In this document: positions 20,201 to 29,596 of the stretch, piece by piece
Layout: each line of letters opens with the position of its first letter
How positions within the stretch are numbered: the stretch's first letter is position 1
Source of the DNA: Acidobacteriota bacterium
Lineage (GTDB): Bacteria; Acidobacteriota; JAAYUB01
Direction: 5' to 3'
Length of the DNA stretch: 49,329 nucleotides
NCBI GenBank assembly: GCA_029565065.1
Contig: JAKQOW010000126.1
Coordinates: forward strand, 1 to 49,329
Program-made: the position numbers and the translations under genes
The notes under the pieces: model-generated
Told to the model about the DNA's origin: nothing
Databases searched by the model: none
Seen by the model: the letters and a program-made list of their open reading frames with translations, nothing else

Positions 20201-23200
20201 CCGGCAGCGGCGGTACGGCACCGCTTCGTCTCGCAACAGCAGGGATTGCCCGGCCAACGGGTGTGCGTCGGGTGTAGCGTCCAGCAGCCGGCCGGAGACG
20301 CCGCCAACCAGTGGCGGCAATTCGGGCAATGAGGGATCCGCTCCACCTGTCCAGTTCAGATTGAGCAGATCGCTCCACCGGTCATCCGGCAATCCGACTA
20401 TAAACTCAGCCGGACAGGCGGCCAGGCGTTCCAGCGTCTCCACTGCATCGGATCGCGTCGGCTGCGCGGTCACGCCCACGGCCAGGCCCAGCCGGCCGGG
20501 CATGCCGGGGGCGCCTGCCGGAATCACCAGATCGGTCCATCGCATGACCAACTGGCCGGCAATGATTTCGACCGCCGACGGCGCCCGCGCTATCTCCGCT
20601 TCGGCGAACACGACGCCCAGCGTGGGCATACTGGGCTCCATGGCGTCGTCTGTGTCCGTATGGTCGTCCAGCATCAGCCAGCGGTCCATGCCCCCGGGCT
20701 CGACGACGGCGTCCCCATCGGATGTGGCGACCACATCCCAGTTAAGCGCCTCCGGCAGCCGGAACGTCATCTCGATTGCAACCAACACCGGAGTCGGAGC
20801 CGAATTACCCAACCACTCCACCACGCGCGCGAAATAACCGTCTGGCGGAACGAATATTCGTTCTTCCCAATTCAGATCGTCTGAACCCAGGTCCCCGGTC
20901 AGGCGGATTTCATGACCGTTCACGGCCAGCATCCCTTCCGGCTGTGCCGGCATGACGTGGGACATCCCGTCCACCCAGACCGTTACTTCCGGAACCCGAA
21001 CGTCGGTCATCGGTTGGACCAGCGGATCCCACTCCAGTCCGCCGTCTGTTTGGACGCGGAACATGTAGTCATTGCCGTCTCTGACCGTATGCGGCAGAGC
21101 GACGGTTCGGATCACCTGGAATGTCCCGTTGAATCGGGCGACGTTGCCGAGGGAATCGGCCACCACCAGACTCCAAACGTTGTCGCCGACGGCCAGCATT
21201 TCGTGATCCCACGGAACTTCGATTTGGATCCGGCCGTCAACGAGTACGAATTCAGTCCGAGCGATTCCGTTGACGGTGCCCACGAGACTGTCCGCATCCA
21301 AGTCGCAGTTGTCCGTTACGGTGATATCGAAGAAGACCGTGTCGGCCACGATACCCGCCCCCGTAGCCGGACTGGTCACGGTAATGATCGGCTGAGTGCC
21401 GTCCAGGGCGAATCTACTCAGGGCTTCCGCGGTGTGGCCGGCGGAATCGGGCACCGTCACATGGACCGTGTGGCCGCCGCCGGTCAGCGGATCGGCACCG
21501 GCGGGCGGATTCCAGACGCCTCCGGACGGAGTCAACTCAAATTCGGCCGTCCGTTCAACTGCATCGATGGTCACCCGGATGCCGGCCACATCGACGCCGG
21601 TACCGTTGTCGCCGCAAGTGAACGCCAGCGGCGGCATCGGATTGCAGATATCGCCGGGACCGGGCAACTGCAGGGTCAGGTCAGGCGGCTGGCCGTCCCA
21701 GACGAAGTCAAAGCCGTACGCGGGTGAGGTCCAATTGTAGATGTCGGTCATCGTGGCGACGACCTCGACCGGGCCGTCGCCCGCGGGCGCAAGCGAACCC
21801 TCGAGACGCCAGACGCCACTGCCCTCGTCGACCAGTATGGTGTCAGGACAGAGCGCTCCGGCGGCGGTCAGTGTCCCGGCAGCCACCGGATGGACCGACT
21901 GAAACCGGACTCTCAGCCCGACCGGGATGACGTCCACCACCAGTGCCGCGGCCGGCTGGTGCTCCAGCCAGGTGACGGCCGACCGGCGCATGGTGAAGTC
22001 ACCGGACCAATCGGCAAAGTTGCCGACGATGTCGGCCACGTGGACGTTAAGGGTCCAGCTACCGTCGGGCAGCTCGTTGATGGGCCGACAGGAGGCGCCA
22101 GACGCACTGAGCTGGAAGATCTCCAATGCCCGGCCGACTCCGCCTGCATCGGTCAGGGTCAAATGAACCGAGGCCGGGTCAACGCCGCGCAGGGCGTCGG
22201 CAAACGTAACCGCCAGATCGGGTCGGGGAACCGGGAACATTTGGCCGGACCAGCCGGCGGTGATCACCGGCGGCTGGGTATCCAGCGTGTCAAAGGACCA
22301 CCCATACGGTGCCAACATGGCATTGCCGGCCGCATCGCGCCAACCATCGAGAACGGCCCCATAGCGTGCATCCGACTGCAAGCCGCCGTCCGGCAGGATG
22401 GTCAGGGTACGGCCATCGGGCGACCAGGCCAGGTCGGCCGCCGCTGGCACGCCGTCGCGGTTCCAGTCGACCGTGCCGCTATTCGGGACAATGGGTTCGC
22501 TGAAGGTGATTTGAACCGGTGCAGTCGGATCCACCTGGACGGCACCTGCGGGCGGGGTCACCACCGACACCGCCGGCGGCGTCAGGTCCACGGTACGGAA
22601 GACCAGTTCCACCACCGCGCCCATGGGATTGCCATTGGCATCGGGAACGTCGGCTTCAATCACCAGCCGATAATCACGGGAGTCAACCAGGACCGCCGGA
22701 ATTCCCTCAAATATGCCGCCGTCGACCGATGGCAGCACCATCATTCCGACCGGCTGCCAGACGGCGCCATCGTAACTCTCTAACCGCATCCAACCGGGAT
22801 GGCCGGTCAGCCACTCGACGTCCAGGGCCTCGCTGAAGGTGACGATCAGATCGGCGTCCAGCGGCACGGCGGTCTCCGGCCAGGTGGTGCCACCAGACCA
22901 GTAGGCGACCGCGTCGACGGACGGCGGGGTCCGGTCCAGAGTCAGGATGCCCAGGTCAACCCATGCGCCATCGTCCACACCAGTTACCGGCACGGCCAGG
23001 CGCAGCCGGCCGCTGACCGGATCGACCACTTCCAACCTGCCAGGCAGAATCGGCAGAAGTTCGAAGACGAAATTCCCGCTGTCATTGGTGGCGCCCAGAC
23101 GTTCCACCTCGCGCCCGTCAGCTCGCCGACCCACCCAGCGCATCGTCAGGTGGGCGGCCGCGGAGCCGTCTTCCTTTCGCAGCACGCCCCGCAGGTAGAA

Positions 23201-26200
23201 AGCCGGCTCCAGAGCTACCACCAAGCCTTCGATTTTCTCCCCATCGGCCAAGTCGCCCTCGACGGTGCCCTCCAAATCATGGCGTCGATCCTCGGCTACC
23301 AGATGGAAATGTCCGGCCGGTACCTCAGGAAAAAAGAAGGCTCCCTCGTCGTTGCAAGCGATATCCGGCTGGAATTCGGGCACTTCGGCTTCGAGCCGCA
23401 GCACCGCCCCGCTCACTGGACGGATGCCGGCATGGTTCCAGACCGCGCCTCCGATGGCGCCCAACTCACGGAGCACGATCACCACCTCGTCGTCGGCAGG
23501 CACGTTGATCGGCTGAGAAACTCGGTTAACGCCTGATCCAGTCCAAGCGGCAAGGGTGTAATCGCCGAACAGGACAGATGTCAATCGGAAAGTCCCTTCA
23601 GCGGTGGCGGTCTGACGATAGCTCCGTCCTCCAGCCAAAGGAATCAGCTCGACCCGAGCGTAGGCGGCCCCGCTACTATCGGCGGATTGGATCGTCCCTC
23701 CCAGGGTCGCCGTCGGTGCCAGGGGCACCACCAGGCAGACCAGCCCGCCCGGCTCAAGCTCGGCCTCGGCGTAACCAGCCACCCCGGACAGATCGGCCAC
23801 CCGCACATCCACCCGGCCGCCGGAAATCCCCGGAACATGAAACCGGCCATCGGGACCGGTGGTTGTCTCGATGTCCCGCTCGGCATAAGGCGAACCGGGA
23901 CACGGATGTATCCCGATCGTGACCCGGCGAGCGCTCAGTGACGATGAGTCGGTGCAGACGATCCCGGCCGGGTCGCCATCCGCCACCACCCCCTCCACCA
24001 CTCCCATGGGTTCGAGCACCAGTTCCACCGGTGGCGGATCAAACTCTGTGGATGGAATATCCACCGCGAGAATCGCCCGACGTCCGGTGGCAAAGTCCTC
24101 CGCCCGAAGGATATATTGGCCGACGGCCACCGCCGGCAGGACGAAGGCACCCAGACCGGCCATTTCGGAATTCGTCACGGTTGATGCCACAATTTGTCCA
24201 GCCGTGCTGCGCAGGGTTATTTCCGCCCCTGGTACGAGTGACCCGTCAGGCAATGCGCCGTCACGAACGACGCCGCGCAGAATTACCACCGGAGTCATCA
24301 CCAGATTGAGGGTGAACATGCCACCGTCACCTAAAACCTCGATGCCGCCTGTCGCCGTCCGGACAGTATCCCCGTCCAGTACAACAGCGGACACCGTGTA
24401 GGAACCTTCCCAAATACCGTTGAATTGGAAGTGCCCTGGATCACCCGGCGCCCCGGCATAATCGGTGTCCCAGATGCTCTCGGCCTGGGCGCTCCAAACG
24501 GGTTGTCCCTGCCGACTGACTGTCAGCAATGCGTCCTCGAGCCGCTCTCCGGTGGCCTGGAACAGGTGCACCCGGAGTCCGTTCCTCCCCAACATGCTCA
24601 AGGTGACATCCATGTCGCCGTCGGCAGCGAAATAGAGTTCCATCCAGGCCCGGTCCCCGGTGTAGAAATCCTCTGCCTCAAGCACGAAGGTGCCAGCCGG
24701 CAGGGGTCCGGAAATAGCGAACCGGCCGCCTGCGTCGGTTCGGCAATCCCAGCACCGCCCGCCTTGACCGGTCAGGGTCAGGGGAACGCCCGGCCGAACG
24801 GGTGTCACGCCGTCTCGCGCGTAAAGGGTACCGGTCAGGTTACCGACGCCGCCGGTTACGCCCAACACCACATCTACTCCGTCCAGATTGGTTCCGTTGG
24901 CCAGACCGCGCACTTCCGCAGGCGGGTAAAAGGCATTGCCACTGAACCGGACCGTGAAGGGGCCGTCCCAGACTTCTGAAAAGACGTAGGTTCCGTCGGC
25001 GGCCGACATACTCCGCAACCGATCGGTGCGATAGACCATCTCTCCATTGCTTCCGCGGTCCAATCCGTCCAGGATCAAGGGCACGCGGACTCCCTGGCCG
25101 GAGGCATCCCGCACCTGACCGGCCACCGTCCGCCGGCCGCGCAAGCGTATTACCAGCGAGGCACCATCAGCCGGGACATCCACCGTTCCCGATTCCGCCT
25201 CGCCATCACACGCAGCCTGATACCGGTTGGTACCCTGACTCAGCCAGATCAGAAATCGTCCATCTGCATCGGCAATCTCCGTGATGCCGCTCAGTCGAAC
25301 GGCAGCCCCTGCCGCTGCGGCTCCATTGGCCCGGATAACACGACCCTCCACAGGGGCCAGGACGTCCATGACCAGTTGGACCTGATGGACGCCGGCTGTG
25401 ATCCAGACATGCTCTGTAACACTGTCCCAATATCCGGGCCGAACAGCAGTCACTCGGTAGTGACCAAACGGGATCTGCTGCACCCGAAATCGCCCGTCGC
25501 CGTCGGTTTCGAGATCGAGCTGAACCGTTTCCCAATCATCGGCCTTCTCCAGGTGGACCGGCGCGAACGGAACGGCGTCCCAGGCGCCTCCGAAACCGGG
25601 TGTTACCACCTTGCCTTCGAGTGTGCCTCCACCGGTAAATAGAACCTTCACCTCGGTCGTGCCGCCCGGCGCAACCGCGCCTTCAGCAGTGGCTACCGCC
25701 CCGCCGTTCGGATGGACGCAGCGGATACGGAAAGAACCCCATGGCATGGTAGTGAACATGAATGCTCCGGTGCTGTCGGTCCAACCCTCGGTACTCCAGG
25801 TGGCGTCGGGCACGCTCAGCGTCAGTCGGGCATGGGGGACGCCCCGTGCCCCGTCGGGACCTTCTTCCATGACATGGCCGGTGACGCCGGCCCCGCCCGC
25901 CACCAGCAGCACCACCGCCGTATCGTCGGGGCCGTTGATGAATCCGGTGCCTCCGATCCGCCGTCCGTCCCCGAGCCACGCTTCAGCCCAAAACGAGCCC
26001 ACGGTCACGCCGTCGGCATGGAACCGACCCTCGCCGTCGAGTATCGCCGACAGGCATCGCCCGTCGCCGCCGCAGTGGATCCGAACACCGAGGATGCTGT
26101 CGATGGGAATCCCGAGTTCGTCCACCACCTGGCCCACCACCGCTCCTGATCCATACAGGATGATCTGGGGATGGAGCACCTGACCATCCGCCTGAAAAAC

Positions 26201-29149
26201 CAGCGGCACCCGTCGGCCGAAACCCGTTGCCGGATCTCCGGCAATCAGAAACAAACCTGCCGGATTGGTGTGAACGAAATCCAGTTGAAACGTGCCGTCG
26301 TCGTTTCCGTCGAAGCGGCTGAGGCAGACATCCCGGATCCCAAGACCAGACCTGGTGACGGCCCACAACTCCACCGACGGCCTGACAACTCCCCGGCCAT
26401 CGGGGTAGCGTACGCGCCCCTCGACGCGGCCGCCGACTTCGTATGGTGAGTCCGGGTCAAGAATCCACACTGGCCGTGATGCCTCGACGATCGCACCGTC
26501 AAGGCTCTTCATTTGACCGATGACCAGATCCGTCCTCACAAACTTACCCACCGGCCGATTCACGGCCAATCCGACGGTGCGGCCCGAACCGATCGGCGCA
26601 GCCAGCAGCACCTCGTTGCCGATGCATTCGAAATGCGCCGTCGCCTCAACAGCCCGCAATCCGACCGGCCGGCTGAACAGTACAAGCAGTCCGCGGCCGA
26701 ACTCATCGGCGCCATGAAAAAGATCCGGGGTCAGTTTCAGTACACGCTCCACAACGAAGGGTGCCAGGGGCAGCAGGTGCTGGTCCAGTGGCGGGACAGT
26801 GGCCACACGGTTGCTTCCTTGTCGGATCTCAACGGCGATAGAAGTCCCTTTCAACAACGTCGATGGAATCACCACCTGTTGCCCCGGTGCGAGTTGGAAA
26901 GAGTACCTGAATCTCTGGCATGCCTCCGGTGACGCTGGACGGATGATCTCCAACTCGACCGCCTCGCCGCCGGTCAGGGTGACCGAATCCCCATCCAGAG
27001 GGATCAGGCAAAGAAATTCCGGTCCGTTGATGAAGCGTACGGCTCGCCCCCAGTCGGACTCTGGCAAAAGTGCAGTCCGCAGAAGCGCGAAATCACCGCT
27101 ATATCCGGCGTGGAGCGCGAGTGCGGCTGCCATGCTTGCCGTTTGGCCGGCTGGATCCAGAATAGCGGCGAGTGCTGCTTTCAGCTCGGCACCACGAGGG
27201 CTTGATTCCAAAGTGTGATGAAATCCACTGTCGCTCCATGCGATCTCCGCCAAGTCCTCAATGAGTGTTGCGGCAACAGCCACCGGATCCCGGCCAGCAG
27301 CGGTGGCTAGTCCCGCTTCGGTGACAGCCCGCGCGAACCACTCCACCGATGATCCCTTAACAGTTCGGAATGCGGAGGGCAAGAGCAAGGGTTGGGCTCG
27401 GCTCAGCGTGTGGCACAAGCCCAGAAACGCCAGCGATCGGCCGTAGAGAGGTTCTACGAGCCGCGCGGCCACGGGCGGCAGCACCAGGCGGTCGGGGTTC
27501 ATGGGCTGGCCGACGGCGTCCACGCCGAACACCAGTCGGGCGCCCACCTCGAGGCCGGCTGAATCGCCGGCACCGTAAGTGGCGGTCACCTTGCCCGAGC
27601 GCAACGCCCGCAGCCGGTAGCTGAGCACCACTGCCTCGCCCGGCTCCAGAACCGGGCGGCAGTAGACGGCCGGATCGGCCGGGCAGGTGTCGTCCGCCGG
27701 GTAATCGGCACCCAGCCATTCGACGCCGGTCATTGAGTCGGGTGCCAGACTCAGCCGGAACCCGTTGGCGGGCACGTCCGACACGTTGGTCACATGGGCC
27801 TGGACGAAGTACGCGGCGCCGCGCTCGACCCGGTCGGGATGGATGAAGCTCAAGGAAAAGCGGGGATTCTCACGCACGGCCACTCCACCCCGGGCCCGGC
27901 CCTCGATGGGCCAGCTCGGTTCGCCGGAGGCGGGCGCCAGGTGGCCGGTGATGCGGATGTCGAACTCGTGGTAGCCGACGGTGTGGCCCACCACGACCCA
28001 GCCCGCCGCACCGGCAGCGCCGGGTGAGATCACCGGACCGGTATCACCGATGACGTCCTGAATGGCTGTGTTGGAGTTGTCGGCGACCGCGGCCAGGCTC
28101 AAAGGGTCGCCCGGCTGGTAGTGACCGGCGTCGGGCAGGACCGCCTCGGCCTCGATGTCTGCCAGGCGGTAACCGCTCGCCGGCGGCAGGGCGTTGCAGA
28201 GGACCAGCTGGACGCTGAAGTGCCCGTTCAGGAATCCCACCGAGCCGGGGATGAGGATGAGACCGGGGAGGCGCACGTCCGCCGGCGGCAGGCCCGGGAC
28301 CGCCACCCCCGAGATGTCCAGATCCACCGCGCCGATGGCGCAGTCCCCCTGCCCCACGTCCAGCAGCCCGCCGAATTCGGCGGGCGTCACGGGGACGGCC
28401 GGCGACGCGTGGATCACGGGGAACGCGTACTCCACCACCTGCCCCTCGAGCTCGAACCCCACGACGAACTGGTAGTTCTGGTATGAGCTCTCGTCGAAGA
28501 CGATTCCGGCGGCGAGCATCTCGGCCATCGTCATGGGCTCGGCGGTGACCCAGGCGATGAACAGGTCGCCGCCCACGTCCACGGCGGCGGTGTCGGGCAC
28601 GGCGTAGAGGAAATCGCGCCCGGTGGCCGGGTCGGCCAGGCGGATGTCGCGCAGGTGGTAGCGACCGGGGGCGGTGAGGCCGTCCAGGAGGAACTCGCCG
28701 CCCACGGGACACGCCAGCGCCCGCGGATAGCCCGACGCGGCGGCCGGCGCGTACAGCTCGGCGCGCACCTCGTAGCGGGACGCCAGATACTCCCGGACGG
28801 CGCCGGCGTAGCCGGCGGCCGGATCGGCCAGCTCGATCCGGGTGCGGACGCGCGCGGGCACGCCGGGCGGAACCACCTGCGCCGCCGGGTCCGCCTGCAG
28901 GCGGAACGCGGTGACCGGCACCTCGAACCGGTGCAGACGTCCGCCGCCGCCCTGCGCCGTGGCGGCGGACGCCAGCAGGCCGAGCCCCAGGCCCGCGAGG
29001 AGCAGGAACCTCGCGGCCGAGCCCGTCAAGTGTTGTCTCTTGTCGTCGCCGCTACGGCGCGGATTCAGCGGCATCCGCGCGACGCGGCGGCTCCGGCTCG
29101 CGCCGGCCCTCCCGAACACCCGTACCCTCCCCGGCCGGCCGGTACCCAT
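17264..29149 (-). CDS. Giant secreted multidomain protein of carboxypeptidase-regulatory-like and Ig-like modules
   Basis: 3961 aa. The ATG at 29149 is kept; an ATG at 29074 would place the signal peptide closer to the N-terminus. The signal segment RFLLLAGLGLGLLASAATAQ ends near residue 66. Residues 70-430 form a beta-rich N-terminal region. A CARDB/DUF11-like domain follows near 440-560, then a mixed helical region. Residues about 900-2070 hold many repeated carboxypeptidase-regulatory-like (Cna-B-like) modules, with the recurring G-x-V-x-D…D-G-x-F-x…G-x-Y pattern. Residues 2070-2300 hold Big_5-like domains (TPPAVSVVTPPAGAVQVDP), 2300-2900 other Ig-like domains, and 2946-3961 a second block of regulatory-like modules. 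No catalytic domain was recognised, so it is probably structural or adhesive on the cell surface or secreted. Its TGA lies just before the RHS gene, which suggests one transcript of about 28.8 kb through the immunity gene. Confidence 0.85.
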   Translation of the reverse strand: MGTGRPGRVRVFGRAGASRSRRVARMPLNPRRSGDDKRQHLTGSAARFLLLAGLGLGLLASAATAQGGGGRLHRFEVPVTAFRLQADPAAQVVPPGVPARVRTRIELADPAAGYAGAVREYLASRYEVRAELYAPAAASGYPRALACPVGGEFLLDGLTAPGRYHLRDIRLADPATGRDFLYAVPDTAAVDVGGDLFIAWVTAEPMTMAEMLAAGIVFDESSYQNYQFVVGFELEGQVVEYAFPVIHASPAVPVTPAEFGGLLDVGQGDCAIGAVDLDISGVAVPGLPPADVRLPGLILIPGSVGFLNGHFSVQLVLCNALPPASGYRLADIEAEAVLPDAGHYQPGDPLSLAAVADNSNTAIQDVIGDTGPVISPGAAGAAGWVVVGHTVGYHEFDIRITGHLAPASGEPSWPIEGRARGGVAVRENPRFSLSFIHPDRVERGAAYFVQAHVTNVSDVPANGFRLSLAPDSMTGVEWLGADYPADDTCPADPAVYCRPVLEPGEAVVLSYRLRALRSGKVTATYGAGDSAGLEVGARLVFGVDAVGQPMNPDRLVLPPVAARLVEPLYGRSLAFLGLCHTLSRAQPLLLPSAFRTVKGSSVEWFARAVTEAGLATAAGRDPVAVAATLIEDLAEIAWSDSGFHHTLESSPRGAELKAALAAILDPAGQTASMAAALALHAGYSGDFALLRTALLPESDWGRAVRFINGPEFLCLIPLDGDSVTLTGGEAVELEIIRPASPEACQRFRYSFQLAPGQQVVIPSTLLKGTSIAVEIRQGSNRVATVPPLDQHLLPLAPFVVERVLKLTPDLFHGADEFGRGLLVLFSRPVGLRAVEATAHFECIGNEVLLAAPIGSGRTVGLAVNRPVGKFVRTDLVIGQMKSLDGAIVEASRPVWILDPDSPYEVGGRVEGRVRYPDGRGVVRPSVELWAVTRSGLGIRDVCLSRFDGNDDGTFQLDFVHTNPAGLFLIAGDPATGFGRRVPLVFQADGQVLHPQIILYGSGAVVGQVVDELGIPIDSILGVRIHCGGDGRCLSAILDGEGRFHADGVTVGSFWAEAWLGDGRRIGGTGFINGPDDTAVVLLVAGGAGVTGHVMEEGPDGARGVPHARLTLSVPDATWSTEGWTDSTGAFMFTTMPWGSFRIRCVHPNGGAVATAEGAVAPGGTTEVKVLFTGGGTLEGKVVTPGFGGAWDAVPFAPVHLEKADDWETVQLDLETDGDGRFRVQQIPFGHYRVTAVRPGYWDSVTEHVWITAGVHQVQLVMDVLAPVEGRVIRANGAAAAGAAVRLSGITEIADADGRFLIWLSQGTNRYQAACDGEAESGTVDVPADGASLVIRLRGRRTVAGQVRDASGQGVRVPLILDGLDRGSNGEMVYRTDRLRSMSAADGTYVFSEVWDGPFTVRFSGNAFYPPAEVRGLANGTNLDGVDVVLGVTGGVGNLTGTLYARDGVTPVRPGVPLTLTGQGGRCWDCRTDAGGRFAISGPLPAGTFVLEAEDFYTGDRAWMELYFAADGDMDVTLSMLGRNGLRVHLFQATGERLEDALLTVSRQGQPVWSAQAESIWDTDYAGAPGDPGHFQFNGIWEGSYTVSAVVLDGDTVRTATGGIEVLGDGGMFTLNLVMTPVVILRGVVRDGALPDGSLVPGAEITLRSTAGQIVASTVTNSEMAGLGAFVLPAVAVGQYILRAEDFATGRRAILAVDIPSTEFDPPPVELVLEPMGVVEGVVADGDPAGIVCTDSSSLSARRVTIGIHPCPGSPYAERDIETTTGPDGRFHVPGISGGRVDVRVADLSGVAGYAEAELEPGGLVCLVVPLAPTATLGGTIQSADSSGAAYARVELIPLAGGRSYRQTATAEGTFRLTSVLFGDYTLAAWTGSGVNRVSQPINVPADDEVVIVLRELGAIGGAVWNHAGIRPVSGAVLRLEAEVPEFQPDIACNDEGAFFFPEVPAGHFHLVAEDRRHDLEGTVEGDLADGEKIEGLVVALEPAFYLRGVLRKEDGSAAAHLTMRWVGRRADGREVERLGATNDSGNFVFELLPILPGRLEVVDPVSGRLRLAVPVTGVDDGAWVDLGILTLDRTPPSVDAVAYWSGGTTWPETAVPLDADLIVTFSEALDVEWLTGHPGWMRLESYDGAVWQPVGMMVLPSVDGGIFEGIPAVLVDSRDYRLVIEADVPDANGNPMGAVVELVFRTVDLTPPAVSVVTPPAGAVQVDPTAPVQITFSEPIVPNSGTVDWNRDGVPAAADLAWSPDGRTLTILPDGGLQSDARYGAVLDGWRDAAGNAMLAPYGWSFDTLDTQPPVITAGWSGQMFPVPRPDLAVTFADALRGVDPASVHLTLTDAGGVGRALEIFQLSASGASCRPINELPDGSWTLNVHVADIVGNFADWSGDFTMRRSAVTWLEHQPAAALVVDVIPVGLRVRFQSVHPVAAGTLTAAGALCPDTILVDEGSGVWRLEGSLAPAGDGPVEVVATMTDIYNWTSPAYGFDFVWDGQPPDLTLQLPGPGDICNPMPPLAFTCGDNGTGVDVAGIRVTIDAVERTAEFELTPSGGVWNPPAGADPLTGGGHTVHVTVPDSAGHTAEALSRFALDGTQPIITVTSPATGAGIVADTVFFDITVTDNCDLDADSLVGTVNGIARTEFVLVDGRIQIEVPWDHEMLAVGDNVWSLVVADSLGNVARFNGTFQVIRTVALPHTVRDGNDYMFRVQTDGGLEWDPLVQPMTDVRVPEVTVWVDGMSHVMPAQPEGMLAVNGHEIRLTGDLGSDDLNWEERIFVPPDGYFARVVEWLGNSAPTPVLVAIEMTFRLPEALNWDVVATSDGDAVVEPGGMDRWLMLDDHTDTDDAMEPSMPTLGVVFAEAEIARAPSAVEIIAGQLVMRWTDLVIPAGAPGMPGRLGLAVGVTAQPTRSDAVETLERLAACPAEFIVGLPDDRWSDLLNLNWTGGADPSLPELPPLVGGVSGRLLDATPDAHPLAGQSLLLRDEAVPYRRCRVADTDWQGVFQFVPMSQPRSLPLGLTDVIYGSPECGWLTINQVLLTADEPVAPDQILVVPDSGAVAVTVTLSTGDPLPDGTLRLERMDDGCVWYGRVSRGDGLIPGVMSGDYLLTVTSLFGDATQPVTVPAVQTAAVTMVLEQDYLTGRVVDNLGIGQAGVSILIFRRNSYSEAVFSGATDDEGRFVYLDPLRNTDLEILARHPDGRWLYETLIRVPADESLDLHALVLDRGGADLIVRTETQVGVPIADSEIQVRSTQFSAFLIWTGKTGDAGETMFTGLPAGMDLQYSAQVDGRSTPAVSLVLEDGEHRLVVISSAFGQFTITGTVRAADGITHLAWQSVELHREESVGKYVLTKTTSADVDGTFRFSNVFLPTGRTRILTRWPDSQGEGEDWNDLDAAMGQTTVSLDTRISVIRGDARDAGGAPVTTLAGLQVRPHDPDLSAPYADQSSGIWSIRGAKPGTAYDVIAWDDGGNAYGTTVALPEHQLVLTDIHLLPVDLYAVFGHAFSAGAMAALIQWPVQLWAEAVSGEFYPLGVACTDGDGFFDFDSNYLPTGRALLVVPWPESQGDGQDEFLVDVAAADGTAIPLETGVTVVSGDVVDGSGMPIESIPLWVNVYAHRPDGSDLFYYSNTNQVFVEFGRFTVLGLKPGEGYQIEALDETVGYHSTDINFPAGELILDNVQIPARFEYMINGRLWSAAFLRPLPENAFVRWERQLSGGEYVNYGWSACGDTGQFYGYGDFPTRRAHMILDRPLSQGGGSDTWEITLTVPETDLGDLATGWSVVSGAVTEGDGEPVMAVTDLDLVPADSGLPPVLLDVAELHAGVWQALGVASETAYDAYAWDQERQFYCVSLVLPDGMLTADNVNLVPCSPTCAELELRLQDIEGQPMAGVYVEIGDANELEPWAVSGQSDAGGLVRLHALPPGAYWISVYQGNPEAPEYLPVLNEWYAYIRLGDVRVEQVVIVGGSESGNSCQP

Positions 29150-29202
29150 CCGGCCCTGCCCGCCCGAAGGCTCACACTCCCAATCCGAGGTAAATTGCCG
29201 GG

Positions 29203-29231
29203 ATTCTACCCAACCGCCGCCGGACGCGCAA
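29203..29231 (-). promoter_or_regulatory. Candidate sigma70-type promoter for the giant-gene operon
   Basis: On the minus strand TTGCGC (29231-29226), a 17-nt spacer and TAGAAT (29208-29203) precede the giant gene, giving a leader of about 45-50 nt. The -10 match is good and the -35 weak (TTG only). Confidence 0.35.
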
Positions 29232-29335
29232 GCACAAATGTCGAAATCATGAAATTTTCATCCCGGCCGTTCAATAATAAATAACGGATGGGGTCGCCGG
29301 GTGTCCGAAACAAACTGCCGGGGGTGCGATTGATA

Positions 29336-29480
29336 GGAATGGGTGAATGGGTCAATGGGTGAATAGGGCGAGGCGGAGTTCAAACATCATTTTTCATTGG
29401 TCATTGATCAATTTTCAGTTGTCATTGGATATTTGGAGCGGTGAATGGGTTAATGGGTGAATAGGTGAATGGGCGGATAG
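29336..29480. repeat. Composite low-complexity repeat, copy A (GGGTGAAT and TTTTCATTGGTCATT modules)
   Basis: The stretch contains repeated GGGTGAATGGGT units (29336-29366 and 29440-29480). Between them is a block starting GGGCGAGGCGGAGTTCA and running into TTTTTCATTGGTCAT. The middle block recurs almost identically at 30784-30822 (37 of the first 39 bases by eye). No coding potential is visible. It fills most of the gap between the giant gene and the terminator at 29498-29533. Confidence 0.75.
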
Positions 29481-29497
29481 GTTTGGGAGATGAGCGC

Positions 29498-29533
29498 AAA
29501 AAAACTCCCGGGGATCGGAGGAGCCCCGGGAGT
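29498..29533 (-). terminator. Rho-independent terminator of the GATase-like gene
   Basis: On the minus strand ACTCCCGGGG (29533-29524), a 10-nt loop and CCCCGGGAGT (29513-29504) form a perfect 10-bp stem followed by a run of T. It lies 64 nt after the stop of the gene at 29597-30694. Confidence 0.9.
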
Positions 29534-29596
29534 ATCCGGCATTCAACAGTCAACCGATTGGGGCCGGACCCGTCGGGCCGGCCGGATGCATTTCCG

